This document shows, one piece after another, positions 49,701 through 60,631 of a stretch of DNA of 64,000 nucleotides. The notes beneath the pieces are model-generated. The model made no database searches, was not told the DNA's origin, and saw nothing but the letters and a program-made list of their open reading frames with translations. The stretch is from Seriola aureovittata (taxonomy: Eukaryota; Chordata; Actinopteri; Carangiformes; Carangidae): NCBI RefSeq assembly GCF_021018895.1, contig NC_079382.1, positions 15,481,501 to 15,545,500 of the forward strand, written 5' to 3'. Numbering within the stretch: position 1 is the first letter of the stretch; the number at the start of each line of letters is the position of its first letter. The translations under genes were made by a program, and so were the position numbers.

Positions 49701-52700
49701 GGGACTCCGGTTTTTCCTCATATCCTTTGCACTATGGACATGAAAAAGGTGTTCAATTGTTTTCATAATGTTGTTAAAAAGTCTTAAATTTATCTTGTTG
49801 AAACTTGAGGAAACCCTGTCTGTCACTGTCAGTTTCTTAATTTTTGCCTTGGGCAGGTCAGGAATCACTTCCACCTGTTTGTACAAAACCGGCGCTTCAA
49901 CTTTATTTTGTGCTGGCAGTCTGCTGACTGAAGACTTGGGTTGTGTGCTTCTGTGCTCCCATTATGACCAGCTGCAACTAAGGCTGGGTGGTATTACATA
50001 ATACATTTTTGACTGGACCAGCCATGGTTCAGCGCTGCATCCCAGTTGTGATGAAGGCAGAGTGTTGGACTTTTCCTATTGGCTGTTTTCAAAATGATTT
50101 GGAACATTTTCTGATATGTCTTCATGCAGCAGTTGAGCAACAGTTTTAATTTTTTATAACAGTGGTTCCGCAATAGTTTTCAACTATATCCGCAATTTCG
50201 CACGTTGAATATACACAGTCCAGACATATACCAGGTTTTGACCTAGTCTTGTTATGTATGCCACAGTATGTAATTTCCCCTTAATAAATTGAATACATGA
50301 TTTTAATTGTTGGGATTGTACCTATATTTATTCTCTGGAGTGAAAGTGACAGTATTTATCATGTAACTTTCATACATCACGAAAGTTAAGAACTCATTAT
50401 TGTGCGTGTGTGTGTATTCTGCCATCTCTTTTGCCATTTAGATATCAACATCTTGACATACAGTTATGCCATGTTTCAGCAACTAAATGGTGACTCAGAC
50501 AAGAATGTCTTCTTTGTGGTTTTTCTTTCCTCACCAAAGCTAAATCTACTTGTGTCGGAGGCAAAGCGCTTTCTCTAACATTTATCACGCATGCAGACAT
50601 GTTTCATGAATGTTTGGGGCCTGCCTTTCTTCATCTCATCACTAGTCTTTTATAAGTATGCAAATATGTGTTTTATCCTGAAAAGGCAGCGTTTGCTCAC
50701 TTGTTGACATGCAGTAAATTGCATTGATGCGCTTTATGTGACACATAAGTGAAATATATGCTAAAGCAGAATATGGATGCAGCCACATCCGTATAACGAT
50801 GCATATCTCTCACAGTGTGCCATTTATACTGGTCATACCTAGTGCTAACTGCTCTGTGACGAGGTGATGTCATTAAATGTCTTGTTTTGTCCAATCAGCA
50901 ATACCCCACAATGTTCAATTTACCATATGTAGGGCCAAGAATAAAGCAAATTCTCCCATTTGAGAACCTTGAACCCATCAAAAATATTTGGCATCTTTGC
51001 TCGAAACATGACCCAAATGATGAAGCTATGATCAAAATAGTTTTTGTTTCATTTTCTTTCAATTGACCACCCAATAATTGACTAGTCTTTGCAGCTCTGT
51101 TCATATAATTCATTGATTAACTGCCAATTTCATAACTCTAAACACTTGACATAAAGTCTTGCAATACAGCAAATGAGCTCCACACTGACACTGACAATTA
51201 CTAACTTCTAAGTGAACGTTCCCTGTTCTCTTTGTTTTGATATATAATATAGAGCCTTGCCCATCCAAAAAGTAACCCGTGTCATTTGTGCTTCCGCCCA
51301 CCTTGTGGCTGGTCTCTGTTGTCTTTTTAATTTAAAAATAAAAACAGTAGCTGCTGGCAACTTGAAAAGAGACCATTTGGGATTGACGAGCCAATGACGT
51401 GAAGATAGACCTCGATTTGTTGAAATCTACTTTCCAAGACAGAAATAGGAATATGCCGGGCATCTAGTGTACCAGTATCATTCACCCTTTTTCCAAGTAC
51501 AGTTATGACCTCTCTTGGCCAGATCGTCTGACATTCATCTTTCTCAGCAACACTAACACATGCTCAAGTTTCATAGTAACCCACAGAGGTAATGGGAGTA
51601 AAACAGGGGTAGTGGTTTCTCTGTGACAGGCTGGATCACTGCTCATAGTACATAGTACAAAGTCTAAAATAGAAGCAGACCCCTGAAGAGTTTGATTTAT
51701 TTCCAAGGATTCTTTTCCCTTTCATGTTTGGCTCATCCTTGGACAGAGAAAAGCGGTCTGGTTGACTGCCTTTCACTTGTGCTTTCTGTGTCCATCTTTA
51801 AATGAACGTCTTTTTGGTTTTGAATAGGTTTGTAATTAGAAACTATTCTACAGAGAACCTAATAATTGGACTTTTTTTTTTTTTTTGCTGGAAAAATGCT
51901 ACAATTAAGAAATTATCAAAATCATTGAAGATTATTTTTCAATTAGCCAATTTATTAATTGTTGCATCTCTACCTCTGAATAGTATAGGTCATATAAACA
52001 CGATTTAGAAACGTCTGAACGATGCTGAGTTAACTGTTGAAGATCTCAGTTAGGTAAACAAACCTATTAGCCACAGCTGTTTCTTATTACCATGCTGCTA
52101 GTGGCTGATTTCCTGAGAACAACATGCAGTTTACTGCCATGATTGCCTCCATTTCCCCCATCTTGTCCCCTTTTGGGGGATTTTACTTGTTTGCAGTTTA
52201 ACATTTACGCCAGTGTTTAACTCAGGGTTGGGTAGCCTGATGGTTATAGGCCTTACAATGTCACCTCATAGAGGATAACAGTTGACATTGGAGTGACTTT
52301 AACTTGTTTTAACCTAATGTTCTCATGATAGTTGCCATTACTGTAACACTCTACTCAAAGAATATCTTCACTATACCCAAACAAAACCTACAGAACAAAG
52401 TGCGTTTATTTTAGTTTCTCTGTCTTATCTTAGCTATTGAGCCTGGGCAATAATTAGATGTAGTCAAACTGCAGAGCTGAAACGATTTGTCAGTTAATTG
52501 ATTAGTTGACAGAATATTAGTTTGCAACTCTTTTGATAATCAGACAATCATTTGATTTACTTTTCAAGCTGAAATTTTAGGATTTGCTTCTTTATTCTAT
52601 TGTTACATGATTGCTAATTAAATATCTTTGAGTTTGAGTGCTTCTTCATCAGTTTTATTGCTTTGTGTAAATGTGATATTGTATCTTTACTCACTTTTAT

Positions 52701-55700
52701 AGTGTTGTTCTGTAAGTAAATAACTCAGAAATGTTAAATTGTGGTGCAGTTACAGTGCTTTGTTTGAAGAAAATGTAAAACACAAACTACCAGTTCAAAT
52801 ATTATCATGCATTGTAAAGTAAAAATGTGTTGTTGTATTCTGAGTATTTAGTCTCAAGTCTTTTCTAAGTGGCAGTCCTCATTTTGGTTCTTTGCATTCA
52901 GTCTGCATTGCCCAGTTTTGCATCTGCTCACAAATCATATAATACTTTGTGCGTTAAATTGACTTTACCCATAATATTTTCTTTACTTCTCTAATATTTT
53001 CTGAGTGTAGATTACATTAAATCAGTTCAAGATTCTTTAGGCCGTTCGCTGGTTGCAGGTTGTGACATATTGTGCCAGCATTAATTCTAATGTTCACTCT
53101 AAACAACTGTGGAGACTCGTCTAAACCAAGTTGTATGTTTGGTAGCATCTTACCCAACCAGTTCAGCAGCTGTAGTGTGACCTGTGTGACATCACTGCTG
53201 TCATGCATTAATGGACACATTTAGTCTACAGTATGCTGTCACTCCTGTTTTTTTACAGCTCACCAGTCATATTCTGCACATATTGAGGCACTTCACAATT
53301 CCTTCAACATGGTTTCTGCAGTGTTTCCAACAGATTGAGAATTTAATGGCGGTGGGTATGACTGATGTGCATGCAGATGCAGTTTAGACGGGGAGAATGA
53401 AACCCAGGTTACAATTTACAGATGTCCCCTAAATGCCTCACTTGCAGGATATCGGTAGATGATACCTAGACGCCTGGGCACAGAGAAGCCTCTAGTCTCC
53501 ACTTCAAGAGATACCTAAGATGAAGCCGAGTGTGTTTATCTATCTGGGCGGGTCCTAATCTACCTGGGCAGGCCGCCCAAGTAGAGCCTATATAAGGGAA
53601 ATGCTGTGTCTAAAAAGATTATTCATTCGTTCTCTTACGGATTGGCAGATCATAACCTAAACCACAGTCCTTATTTTACCTTTAACCATCAATGACCTAA
53701 AATATTTGGGTGGCAGTTTGCTGTGACCATGGAAGAATCCCATAGTGCTGCTTTTAAACCAGCCACACTTGAAGGATCTATTCTTTTAGGTCTGTGCTTT
53801 TACTTTTACTTCGGTGTACATCAGTCACGTTGGTTATTAACTTTGTTTAAGCAGCAGATGTGGAGCTACAGGTCATTGATGCAAGAGTCTGTTACTTTGT
53901 ATGTTTAAAAAAACCCTGAAGTTAATATGTGGCAGTATAACCTGAGTGAGCAAGTCTAACCAAACTAAATGCTGTGTCTTGGGGGGGGGGGGGGCTGTAA
54001 GACTAATCTGTCACTGTTGCGAGGTCACCTGACCTGCATACTTTCCCTCAGTTTGTTTTGGTCTCTTTCTGCTTGACTATAGTTCTATGAAATGTTGATG
54101 GGCACCGAAAGGGCAGGCAGAAGAGCGAGCTTCGGATTTCTGAGGTATGATATAAATATGTTTGTTGTATGTTTAGCTGTGAATAGGTCAAGACCATCAG
54201 TGTCTCTACCATCATGGTGAGAGTTTTTCCCATGTGCACAGTGCAGATCTGTCCTTATAGTTGTACCAAAGCATTAGAGGGAAAGACTCAGCTGAAACTG
54301 TCAGAAAAACTTATGTTGAAATAAAGTCTTAAGACTGAGATTTGACACATTCCCTTACAGTTTGCAACAGGATTATATATTGCGGCAGTACTTCTCTTCT
54401 GTATAACCACGTTTTGGTTTGAAAAGTGATGCAAAGTGCTGTTGTAATAGAACATTGGTAATCAAAATGCAAATACAGGTCAGACACTTTACTGTAGCTG
54501 CACACTATCAAACTGGCATAGCTCTGAATTATCTTTTTGTAGATTTAATATCTGTGTCTAACACAACAGGCTGTTAATAAAAGCAAGGCATTTTATTAAT
54601 TTTAATAAATTTTAAACTTAAATGTTTCTGCAAATTTTCACACAACTCTTGCAAACCTCATTGTATTGAGAAAAAAACTGTATGATCACCACAAATGCAA
54701 CCTATTTCTGTTTTCCATGACTGTTGCCCTCTGTTGCAGTCGAAAGCAGCAGAACACAATTTATCCGGGCCACAACACATCAGTCAGTGAAACATGGGAT
54801 GCTAAAATGGAAAATGGTTGCATAACTGCAGTTATTGTCAGACAGACTCATATACAGTGTTGAATTCTGTTCACACGCAACACGTTTCAACAGTTATTAT
54901 GCAGATGGTGTTTTAACTTTATGCTGAAATGCCTGGCTACTGTTTTGAACAATACAACATTTCTGAACAAATAATAATAATAATAATAATTGAAGTATGT
55001 ATTTTAGTTATAAATCTGCCCGTTGCAGTTTGCGTCTACATTTGTGCACAGTCTTTATGCCTTTCCAGTGTGCAAAGAGCCTTACCTGCTTGGTGCTGAG
55101 TTCGGCTCATGATCAGCACCAGGAAAACACTGATGGATCCTGGAAAATTGTGCTTTGGTAAATTTTTTCATACTTTTGTCCAGATGCTTGTCTACTTTTG
55201 AGGGCTGCTGAGATTTCCTCAGACCTCATGGCTTTGTTGTTGCTCTGGGAGAAATAGTGAACTGTAGGGCCATATGTAGACAGGTTTAACCTTTCTAAAT
55301 CATGTCCAGTAAAATATGTTTGTCTGAACTCCATACAGTTTATAGAAATGTCTTTTTGGTTGCTTTTGGATATGCTCATGCAGTCATGGGCAGCAAACAT
55401 ATAGATACAATATGCTTTTGCAGGTTGTACTTAGCTTATCTATGGACATTTTCAGAAGGGAAGTTTTTTTTAAAACCACCACTCCATGTAATTGTGCAGT
55501 TTAATGCACGATACTTCCTCCTTCCTTCCAATACCGTCACTGTTTGCTCTCCCTGACTGTACGCACATCTCAAAATGGCTTCACTGGGTTCTCGGTCATG
55601 ATTAGAAGAAACAGGATGTGTCTTCTTGCTGAATTTGCAGCCTCGCAGCAAAGGGTTTAAAGAGATACTGCCTATTCAAATTTGAACACATTTGCAAATT

Positions 55701-58700
55701 TTGATGGAAATATGCTTTTGCTTTGTCACTTTGTGGTATTATGTGTAAATTTGTTGCAAAAAATAATAATAATAAGAAGTAGCTATGAGAAGTTTATTGC
55801 ACAGCAAAATGATACAGGACAGATTAAAGTGTGTCAGTTAGATATTGGGCCTGTAGCGGCCACCAGAACAGTTTCCAAAAGATTTTCCCACATTCAGTGT
55901 TTTCATGATGTTGGTGGAGAGCGCTGTCTAACACACCCCTCCAAAATATCCTGTAGGTGTCAAAACGACTTGAGATCTGGTCAATGCTTATGACTCACAT
56001 CATTCTCATACTCAACAAACCATTCATGCCCTGTGTAGAAGCGTCTGCCTTAAGTTTCTTCACTCTTTTATTGTGTTTTTGTCGCTTCTCTGCATGTGGT
56101 TAATTGAACAATTAACCAAGCATGTTCTTTGAACAGTCTTTGCAGTGCTGTGGTTGTCGAGATGAATTCATATTTCCTGTTTCTCACAAAATCTGGATTT
56201 TGTTGTGCGATATATGTGCATGTTTCTGAGAAACCACTCTCAAATACTTTTATAGGAGTCAATGATACTGAGGTGCAAATTTCTTAAAATCTTGCATTTT
56301 TAACTGATTTCTTTTCCAACAGAAATTCTCCTTCAAATTCTCCTTCATATTAAGAGACAAGTTTAATGTGAACACATGAACAAGAGTTGGTGCATTTCAG
56401 CAAGTTATAATTATAGGATTTGGAAATAACAACAGAATTGTGAAGTGTCCATCCTTCCAAACATCCTTTGTTCTGCAATCATCCCAACTTAGTGTTTGTC
56501 TCATAGCTACAAACCATTGTGGTATTCACCTCTTTACAATAGGCAGAGAAATGTGACCAGCATCATGACTGAATAGCTTGTGCAACATTTGGTTTCTACA
56601 TGACAGTGCTCGACAACAACTAGAGTCTGGTGTTGCTAAATACAGAGCAGATGAGCTGCTATGTTTCTTTAGTATCGGGGGTTTTCAACAGAACAGGCTG
56701 CAGTGTATTTTGGGAGTCTATAGATGTGTGTGTGTGTGTGTGTGTGTATGTAAGTGTGTGTGTGTGTGTGTGAGATTCTCCATGGATCTTATTCCACTAA
56801 TAGTAACATAGATGAAACTGGTATATGAAAAGTTTTCAACACTGTGGGTGATTACTAGTCGCAAACTTGTGCAACCCTTTGTACAAAATTCAACTTCCCT
56901 TTGAATCTAGGTTTTATTACAGTGGACTAGCGTGTTGTTATTTCATGGCTTTTGTGCTTGTTTGGTGTGTTTGGGAGACACTGTGCTTCCTGTGTCATTT
57001 GAGGTCATTTCATCTTTAAGATATTCAAAGGTTTGGCATTACCTAGAAAACTATATAATCCAGCGCTCTTCTTGTTATAGTGCCACAGTAATTCTGTAGA
57101 GACATTCATTCTCAAGAGATACAGAAGTTCGGCTAAAGCAAATACACAAATACCTGCAGAGATTAACGGCGACACAATAAGACCATTTGTGAATTATTCA
57201 CTGTGCAGATCAAAGGAGTTATTATACATCTTGTGCTTTATCTCTCTCCTTTGAACGCTGCCACTTCCTTACTCATGGTTATGTGTGGTCATGAAATTGC
57301 ATGTTTTTGCATCCGGACAATAGTATAAGTGATTCCTGAAGCTTTTTGGCAAGATGCAGCATTCAGAACATGCAGCACATAGAGATTAAATGTGATGCCT
57401 CGTCTTCCTTCCCGTGTTGTGAATCCAAGATAAAGCACTTCATGTGGGAGTGAAGGACTCCTGTTCTCTCCTTCAGATTAACATTACCATTTATTGCTCT
57501 GAAACTGAATCCATGTAGATCTTTGGCAGCTTGATTAATTTGGAATTATTATCTGATCTCTCAGATGCTTTCTTTTCTTTGTTCTCACACATAGATTCAT
57601 CGTCCTAATGGAAATATTTTCCCTCCATGTTAAGCACCCTGAGGAGTTTGTGCACTGAAGGATATGTATCTGAAGGGCAAAAATAGCCTCACATTGGGAA
57701 AAGCATCTGCATGTCTGTAACTGGCAAGGCCGGCCATCTCTCCTCTCTGGAGGATACAGACAAATAAAATTTGTAACATATTCTCCAGTTGCGTTGAGTA
57801 TGAGAAAACTCAACTTGAATGTTGCCTGTGTTGTTTCTCTGAAACAGCAAGGGAGGCGTGTTTGTCATTTTTGCATGACCATGACTCCTCATGACGGAAC
57901 TGTGGAGTTTGCTTTAGTATAAATATATAGTTTAAATATAGTTATGATCTACAGAGAAAACCTTCAGAGCTTAGACTTAAAGAAACAGTTTGACATTTTG
58001 CTAAATGCACTCATTTGCTTTCTCGCTGAGAGTTAGATGAGAAGATTGATATCACTCTCAGATCTTTACAGTAAATATGAAGCTACAGCAAGGAGACCTT
58101 TATCTTAGCTTAGCATAAACACTGGAAACATAGGGAAATAGCTATGCTGCTTCTGTCCAGAGGAAACAAACACTTCCAGTAACTCGAAGCTGCCTAATTA
58201 ACATGTTGTATCTTGTTTAGTCAACCTGTGCAAAAATGTAAAAACAACAATGTTGGTGCAAGACGGGAGAGAGCCTGTCTCAAAGTTAACAGGCTGCTGG
58301 CTATAGCTTCACATTTACTAAGAGACAGTAACAATCGTCTCGTTCCTGTAGGTGGCCTTAAAATATGTGGTTTCCACTGCCAAGAAAACACTGAAGGTTT
58401 GAATCCAGTATGTCTGCCCAAAGATATGACACCCAGCCCTATGAAAATCTTCCACATGCCACTGACGAGGAAGAAATGTGAGCGACCCATATGTCATATT
58501 AACGACGGCAACATTCAGGCCACAGGGGCATCACGGCCCTTCTCCTTTCTTGTCCCAGCTTGGTATTCAGTCTGCCCTTTCAGTATGGAATCCTTGGAGA
58601 TTCGATACTTTGGAAAATTGGCATTAAGGCAAAGAAGTGTGATAACAAGTCCCTGTGGTTTACTTACACTCAGATATTACACTCACTCAGTGCAGAAGCC

Positions 58701-60631
58701 GGTTGTTTGACCTATGGAGTTGAGTTGCGTAAGTCCTTCGTCAGCTGTCAACACCATTGGAACCTTTTCACTAGCTGTGAACATTTTTCAGCTGTGCCTC
58801 ACTTTGCAATGTCCCCATGCCACACCATTTTATGGGGTAATGCCTGTTCAGTTACATAACATTGCTCAATAAGAAACCGCACCATGACTTCTCACCCTCT
58901 CACTTCTCTCCTCTCACTGTTAAAAACACATTCTGTAGGAGTAGAGTGTAAACGCACAAGTGTGTTTTTGTGCTTTAGAGCTGCGAGAAATATTTTTTTT
59001 CACGATCGATCGAAAAGTTTCATATTCGAATTGCAAGTCAGAAACGGAAACTTTTGGTTAACAAAAACCAGCAGGTCCTCACAATTTGTGCTTGAAAAAT
59101 AACCAACGAGATTAATCACTTATCAAAATACTTGCTGTTTAAGTTTCAGTGCATGTATATGTACATACACTTGGTGAATGTAGCTATTGTAAGTGTATTG
59201 AGAACTGCTTCACAGGGAGTTACTTCACATTAGGGCTGAACAACATGCAAAAAAAAAAAAAATCATATCGCGATTTATTTTGGCAGATATTGCGACAGTG
59301 AAATGAGTCACGATTTCAGTTGGAATTGTCTTTTTTTGCATTTCACTTTCTCTGAAAAAAACATAGAAATGATGATGATGGGATTTTTGTTCGGTCTTGC
59401 ACCAAACAAGCATGTTCCTTTACATCTGAAGAATATGTATTTGTAGGCCGGGTGCATCTCTGTGGCACCACAATGCTTCATTTATTTATTTTTATGTTAG
59501 GACACATTAAACCTTTTATCAAAAATAACTACAGCTCTTGTGATTTGGATATTGCTCTTGGCCATATTGCGATTTCAATAATATTTTTAATAATTGTTCA
59601 GCTGTACTTCACATCATGTGACTCAAGTTCTGGTAGAGATGGGAGACAGTTACCAGTGTAGAAAACAACCAAATTTGTATTTAATTTACACCCAAAAATG
59701 TGTCATTGAGACATAAATGTTAATGAGCTACGCGAATGTACCTCAGTGTCAACAAGTGTCATGGATGGCATCTGTATTTGCGTAACCCCACAACCTTTGG
59801 GGTGTAGGGTTCCTGAGGTGTCGTTAATCAGACCTGAGAGATAGTTCACTTTAGCTGCGTCTTCCCGCTACCATTACAGAGAGGGTCTTGTGTCTGCAGC
59901 CACGAGCGTCTGCTGTGTAGGAACAGAACATCACTGTACAGTGTGTCACCGCGTTTCTGGACGGCTGCCAAACACTGTTTATAGCTTAGCTGGGGTCAAG
60001 TTTGACAGCTCTAATAACCCTGAACGCACTCACCGTCTAATCCATAAAAGGCTTTACAATCAAAGCCGAGAATGACTGGGCTGCCTCTGTGTGGAAAAAT
60101 ACACTGGTGTATTGTGTCTGTCTGCTTGTCGGTCTTGGATATGTAATATTATGCAAAAAAATATCAAGAGGTTGTTTTGTTGTCATGTTTTTAGACCTGC
60201 TCAACCAGAATTAGCCGGGGACACAAAAAATCGCTCATGACACATGCAAAATTAAAATGCACTCCCTTAGATTTCACACTATTATTCTGCACAAGCAAGT
60301 CACACCACCTCGGGGTTGCAGTTGTCAACCCTGCTTGTCTCATCTGTAATCTCTTTCCACAGAGCATTACATTCTTTGCGTTCTATATATAAGCGTTGAT
60401 AATCAGTGTATTTTCTCCTTTTGTGTGATTTCAGATGCCCCCTCCACGGAGCAGCAGGAACTGTTCACCCAGAAACTCCAGCAGTGCTGCATGCTCTTCG
60501 ACTTCTTCGACTCGGTGATCGATCTAAAGAGCAAGGAGATAAAGAGGGCGACGCTCAACGAGCTTGTGGACTATGTTTCCACCAACCGAGGGGTGCTGGT
60601 GGAGTCCACATACCCAGAGATCACTAACATG
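43735..60631 (+). CDS. PPP2R5A: PP2A regulatory subunit B56 alpha (5' part, partial)
   Basis: Regulatory B' subunit that targets the PP2A phosphatase to substrates, using a HEAT-repeat groove that binds LxxIxE motifs. Two coding exons are in the window: 43735-43882 (49 codons plus 1 nt) and 60435-60631 (65 codons plus 2 nt), together 115 residues of about 480. Seen: [20 protein letters not shown], a basic stretch, LSPLPQLK at the exon end, then [39 protein letters not shown] and [18 protein letters not shown]. Exon 2 is nearly identical to the human protein, and the [15 protein letters not shown] start favours the alpha paralogue. The ATG has A at -3. The remaining exons, holding most HEAT repeats, lie past base 64000. 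Confidence 0.93.
47294..47731. mobile_element. MITE-like element with 26 bp terminal inverted repeats
   Basis: The left end (47294-47319, starting ATGGCAACAGTGTTGG) is the inverse of the right end (47706-47731) with one mismatch in 26. An additional inverted copy (47321-47341) sits beside the left end, making a 21 bp stem with one mismatch around a 9 nt loop. A fourth, decayed GAGACCAACATT copy follows at about 47343. No transposase frame lies between. Target-site duplication is not clear. Confidence 0.65.
49015..49262 (+). repeat. degraded GCAGCTCT-type element, copy J
   Basis: Fragments resembling the family, such as ATTAGTTGATGGACAGAGAA, TGGATTAATAATTTTAAGCA and TTGGACTTTGGACTGTTGGT, occur in the expected order. 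It is strongly diverged and the ends are approximate. Confidence 0.4.
49507..49818. mobile_element. 312 bp MITE with CAGGGTTTC terminal repeats
   Basis: Perfect 9 bp terminal inverted repeats, CAGGGTTTC at 49507 and GAAACCCTG ending at 49818. Inside are paired TTTTTAAAGTTTTAAAA blocks near each other and a GTCTTAAATTTATCTTGTTG block at the right. This matches a short AT-rich vertebrate/fish MITE that begins AGGGTTTCTGCAGGTCTT. A second fragment is at 62557-62640. Confidence 0.75.
50880..51101 (+). repeat. GCAGCTCT-tail dispersed element, copy G
   Basis: Starts within TCTTGTTTTGTCCAATCAGC. It contains CTCCCATTTGAGAACCTTGA, GGCATCTTTGCTCGAAACAT, TGATCAAAATAGTTTTTGTT and TGACTAGTCTTTGCAGCTCT. 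The left end of the element is missing. Confidence 0.65.
51888..51972 (+). repeat. GCAGCTCT-tail element, 3' fragment (copy I)
   Basis: Only the tail is present: AAATTATCAAAATCATTGAA, ATTATTTTTCAATTAGCCAA and TTGTTGCATCTCTAC. Confidence 0.5.
52473..52670 (-). repeat. GCAGCTCT-tail dispersed element, copy H
   Basis: Starts with the inverted tail CAGAGCTGAAACGATTTGTC, then TTAATTGATTAGTTGACAGA, TCTTTTGATAATCAGACAAT and AAGCTGAAATTTTAGGATTT. It is a partial copy. Confidence 0.5.
53430..53660 (+). mobile_element. candidate solo LTR fragment
   Basis: GC-richer than its flanks. It has two related CTGGGCGGG/CTGGGCAGG blocks (about 53546-53575), then a TATATAAGG TATA box (53589-53597) and a downstream ATTCATTCGTTCTCTTACGG stretch. 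This resembles the U3-R part of a retroelement LTR standing alone in the intron. No gag, pol or primer-binding site was recognised nearby. Alternative: an unrelated promoter-like sequence. Confidence 0.35.
53981..53994 (+). repeat. 14 nt G homopolymer
   Basis: Uninterrupted G run following GCTGTGTCTT. It is prone to length error in assembly. Confidence 0.95.
54971..54990 (+). repeat. (AAT)n microsatellite
   Basis: About 20 nt of AAT units. Confidence 0.9.
55860..56053 (-). pseudogene. Tc1/mariner-type transposase fossil (C-terminal piece)
   Basis: Read on the minus strand, pieces resemble the C-terminal catalytic region of fish Tc1-like transposases. In order these are WFVEYENDV, then (after a deletion) a decayed PDLNP..HLW region visible as PDLKS..HLQDILE, then [10 protein letters not shown]. 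In-frame stops and a deletion interrupt the frame, so it is long dead. No N-terminal half or terminal inverted repeats were recognised. Identification is from memory of the conserved SPDLNPIEHLW motif. Confidence 0.7.
56725..56772 (+). repeat. interrupted TG microsatellite
   Basis: Two TG runs (about 56725-56747 and 56754-56772) separated by TATGTAAG. The open frame through it is an artefact. Confidence 0.95.
57978..58235 (+). repeat. SINE-like dispersed fish repeat
   Basis: Blocks in order: AAAGAAACAGTTTGACATTT, CGCTGAGAGTTAGATGAGAA, GATTGATATCACTCTCA, TATGAAGCTACAGCAAGGAG, CTTAGCTTAGCATAAACACT, GGAAACATAGGGAAATAGCT, CTGTCCAGAGGAAACAAACA, CTAATTAACATGTTGTATCT and GTGCAAAAATGTAAAAACAA. This is the same order as a repeat I know as abundant in percomorph fishes. 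I do not know its formal name. Confidence 0.75.
58976..59135 (+). repeat. degraded GCAGCTCT-type element, copy K
   Basis: Contains AGAGCTGCGAGAAATA, CACGATCGATCGAAAAG, AACAAAAACCAGCAGGTCCT, CACAATTTGTGCTTGAAAAA and GATTAATCACTTATCAAAAT. It is truncated and diverged. Confidence 0.5.
59232..59605. mobile_element. 374 bp MITE-like element with GCTGAACAA termini
   Basis: Left end AGGGCTGAACAA and right end TTGTTCAGCTGT are inverted repeats (10 of 12 bases, 9 contiguous). Inside are ATATCGCGATTTATTTTGG, TTGTGATTTGGATATTGC and GGCCATATTGCGATTTCAAT, typical of a widespread fish element that carries GCGAT motifs. A 13 nt A run near 59250 may be a length-variable site. Confidence 0.65.

Larger units (their letters stand above)
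43883..60434 (+). other. PPP2R5A: PPP2R5A intron 1 (16.6 kb)
   Basis: No supported protein-coding gene is seen inside. It is packed with transposable-element debris, listed separately. Open frames of up to 165 codons here have no recognisable domain and partly overlap repeats. Confidence 0.75.

Noticed and set aside
58213..58710. 165-codon plus-strand open frame
   Set aside because: It begins inside the SINE-like repeat, has no recognisable domain or repeat structure, and shows no splice or promoter context. Probably chance.
26289..60631. Functional link between INTS7 (Integrator recruits PP2A) and PPP2R5A (a PP2A subunit) because they are neighbours
   Set aside because: Integrator is known to use the PP2A core without B56 as its standard subunit. 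Proximity alone is no evidence.
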